Assembly: GCA_030666885.1 (NCBI GenBank)
Contig: DAOUWY010000025.1
Coordinates: 1 to 13,606, forward strand
Origin: Methanosarcinales archaeon
Lineage (GTDB): Archaea; Halobacteriota; Methanosarcinia; Methanosarcinales; Methanocomedenaceae
Direction: 5' to 3'
DNA length: 13,606 nucleotides
Shown: positions 13,482 through 13,606 of the stretch, in pieces
Numbering within the stretch: the first letter of the stretch is position 1
How the letters are laid out: every line of letters starts with the position of its first letter
Translations under genes and position numbers: made by a program
Notes under the pieces: generated by a model
Seen by the model: only the letters and a program-made list of their open reading frames with translations
Database searches by the model: none
What the model was told of the DNA's origin: nothing

Positions 13482-13606
13482 TTAGGAAGCATTAACGTTT
13501 TGAATTTCGCTTTCCGAAGACTGCTCAAACCTTTTCTTTATCATTCCCATAAATCTCTGTCCTCTTTTCTTTGATGTTTCATAAACACTCAAAATCACTT
13601 CAAAGA
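13482..13606 (-). CDS. C-terminus of a gene entering from the right edge; possibly a transposase
   Basis: An open frame of 40 sense codons runs from the right edge to a TAA at 13484-13482. It reads FEVILSVYETSKKRGQRFMG, then a basic helix and a short Ser/Asn-rich tail. The FEVILSVYETSKKRGxxF pattern resembles the C-terminal helix of some transposases (IS66-like proteins end in a similar LLSIYxTAxKxG helix), but this is from memory and the fragment is short. It converges with the RecJ-like gene, 17 bases apart. It could also be noncoding sequence that happens to be open. Confidence 0.4.
   Translation of the reverse strand, partial: FEVILSVYETSKKRGQRFMGMIKKRFEQSSESEIQNVNAS

Overview
The window looks like a chromosomal segment from a euryarchaeon of the methanogen or methane-oxidiser kind, probably in or near the Methanosarcinales. 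The evidence is a full-length formylmethanofuran:tetrahydromethanopterin formyltransferase (Ftr), the archaea-only pantoate kinase route to coenzyme A, archaeal-type DnaG, an archaeal DHH/RecJ-like protein, archaeal TruD and TATA-type promoters. Genus cannot be fixed by eye. No rRNA, tRNA, CRISPR array or complete mobile element was seen.

Layout. Positions 1-1732 (minus) hold a CoA biosynthesis pair: coaBC followed by a pantoate kinase cut by the left edge, joined by an ATGA stop/start overlap. Positions 1800-3800 (minus) form a more AT-rich accessory stretch: a YgjP-type zinc metallopeptidase gene broken by an in-frame TAA, and an AAA/DUF4143 ATPase whose start lies in a 16-bp inverted repeat. 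Then ftr stands alone on the plus strand with a strong hairpin-plus-T terminator. Positions 4988-7595 (minus) carry a YhbY-type RNA-binding protein, a RecA/KaiC-like protein with altered Walker A and B motifs, and truD. From 7695 the plus strand carries a soluble PAS-GAF-PAS-PAS sensor without an output domain, a YggU/DUF167 protein and a small Toprim protein, closely spaced. After a 706-base AT-rich gap come dnaG and a DHH/RecJ-like gene 3 bases apart. A reading frame entering from the right edge (minus strand) may be a transposase tail.

How the genes relate. Most are housekeeping: CoA synthesis, the C1 pathway, tRNA pseudouridylation, RNA handling, and priming/replication or RNA processing (DnaG with the RecJ-like protein). 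The parts that deserve a second look are the 10125-10830 gap, which contains a GC-richer island with k-turn-like boxes that also overlaps a small open frame; the degenerate KaiC-like ATPase behind twin 16-bp direct repeats; the nonsense-interrupted metallopeptidase; and the dnaG-recJ pair. I found no convincing wholly new multi-gene system.
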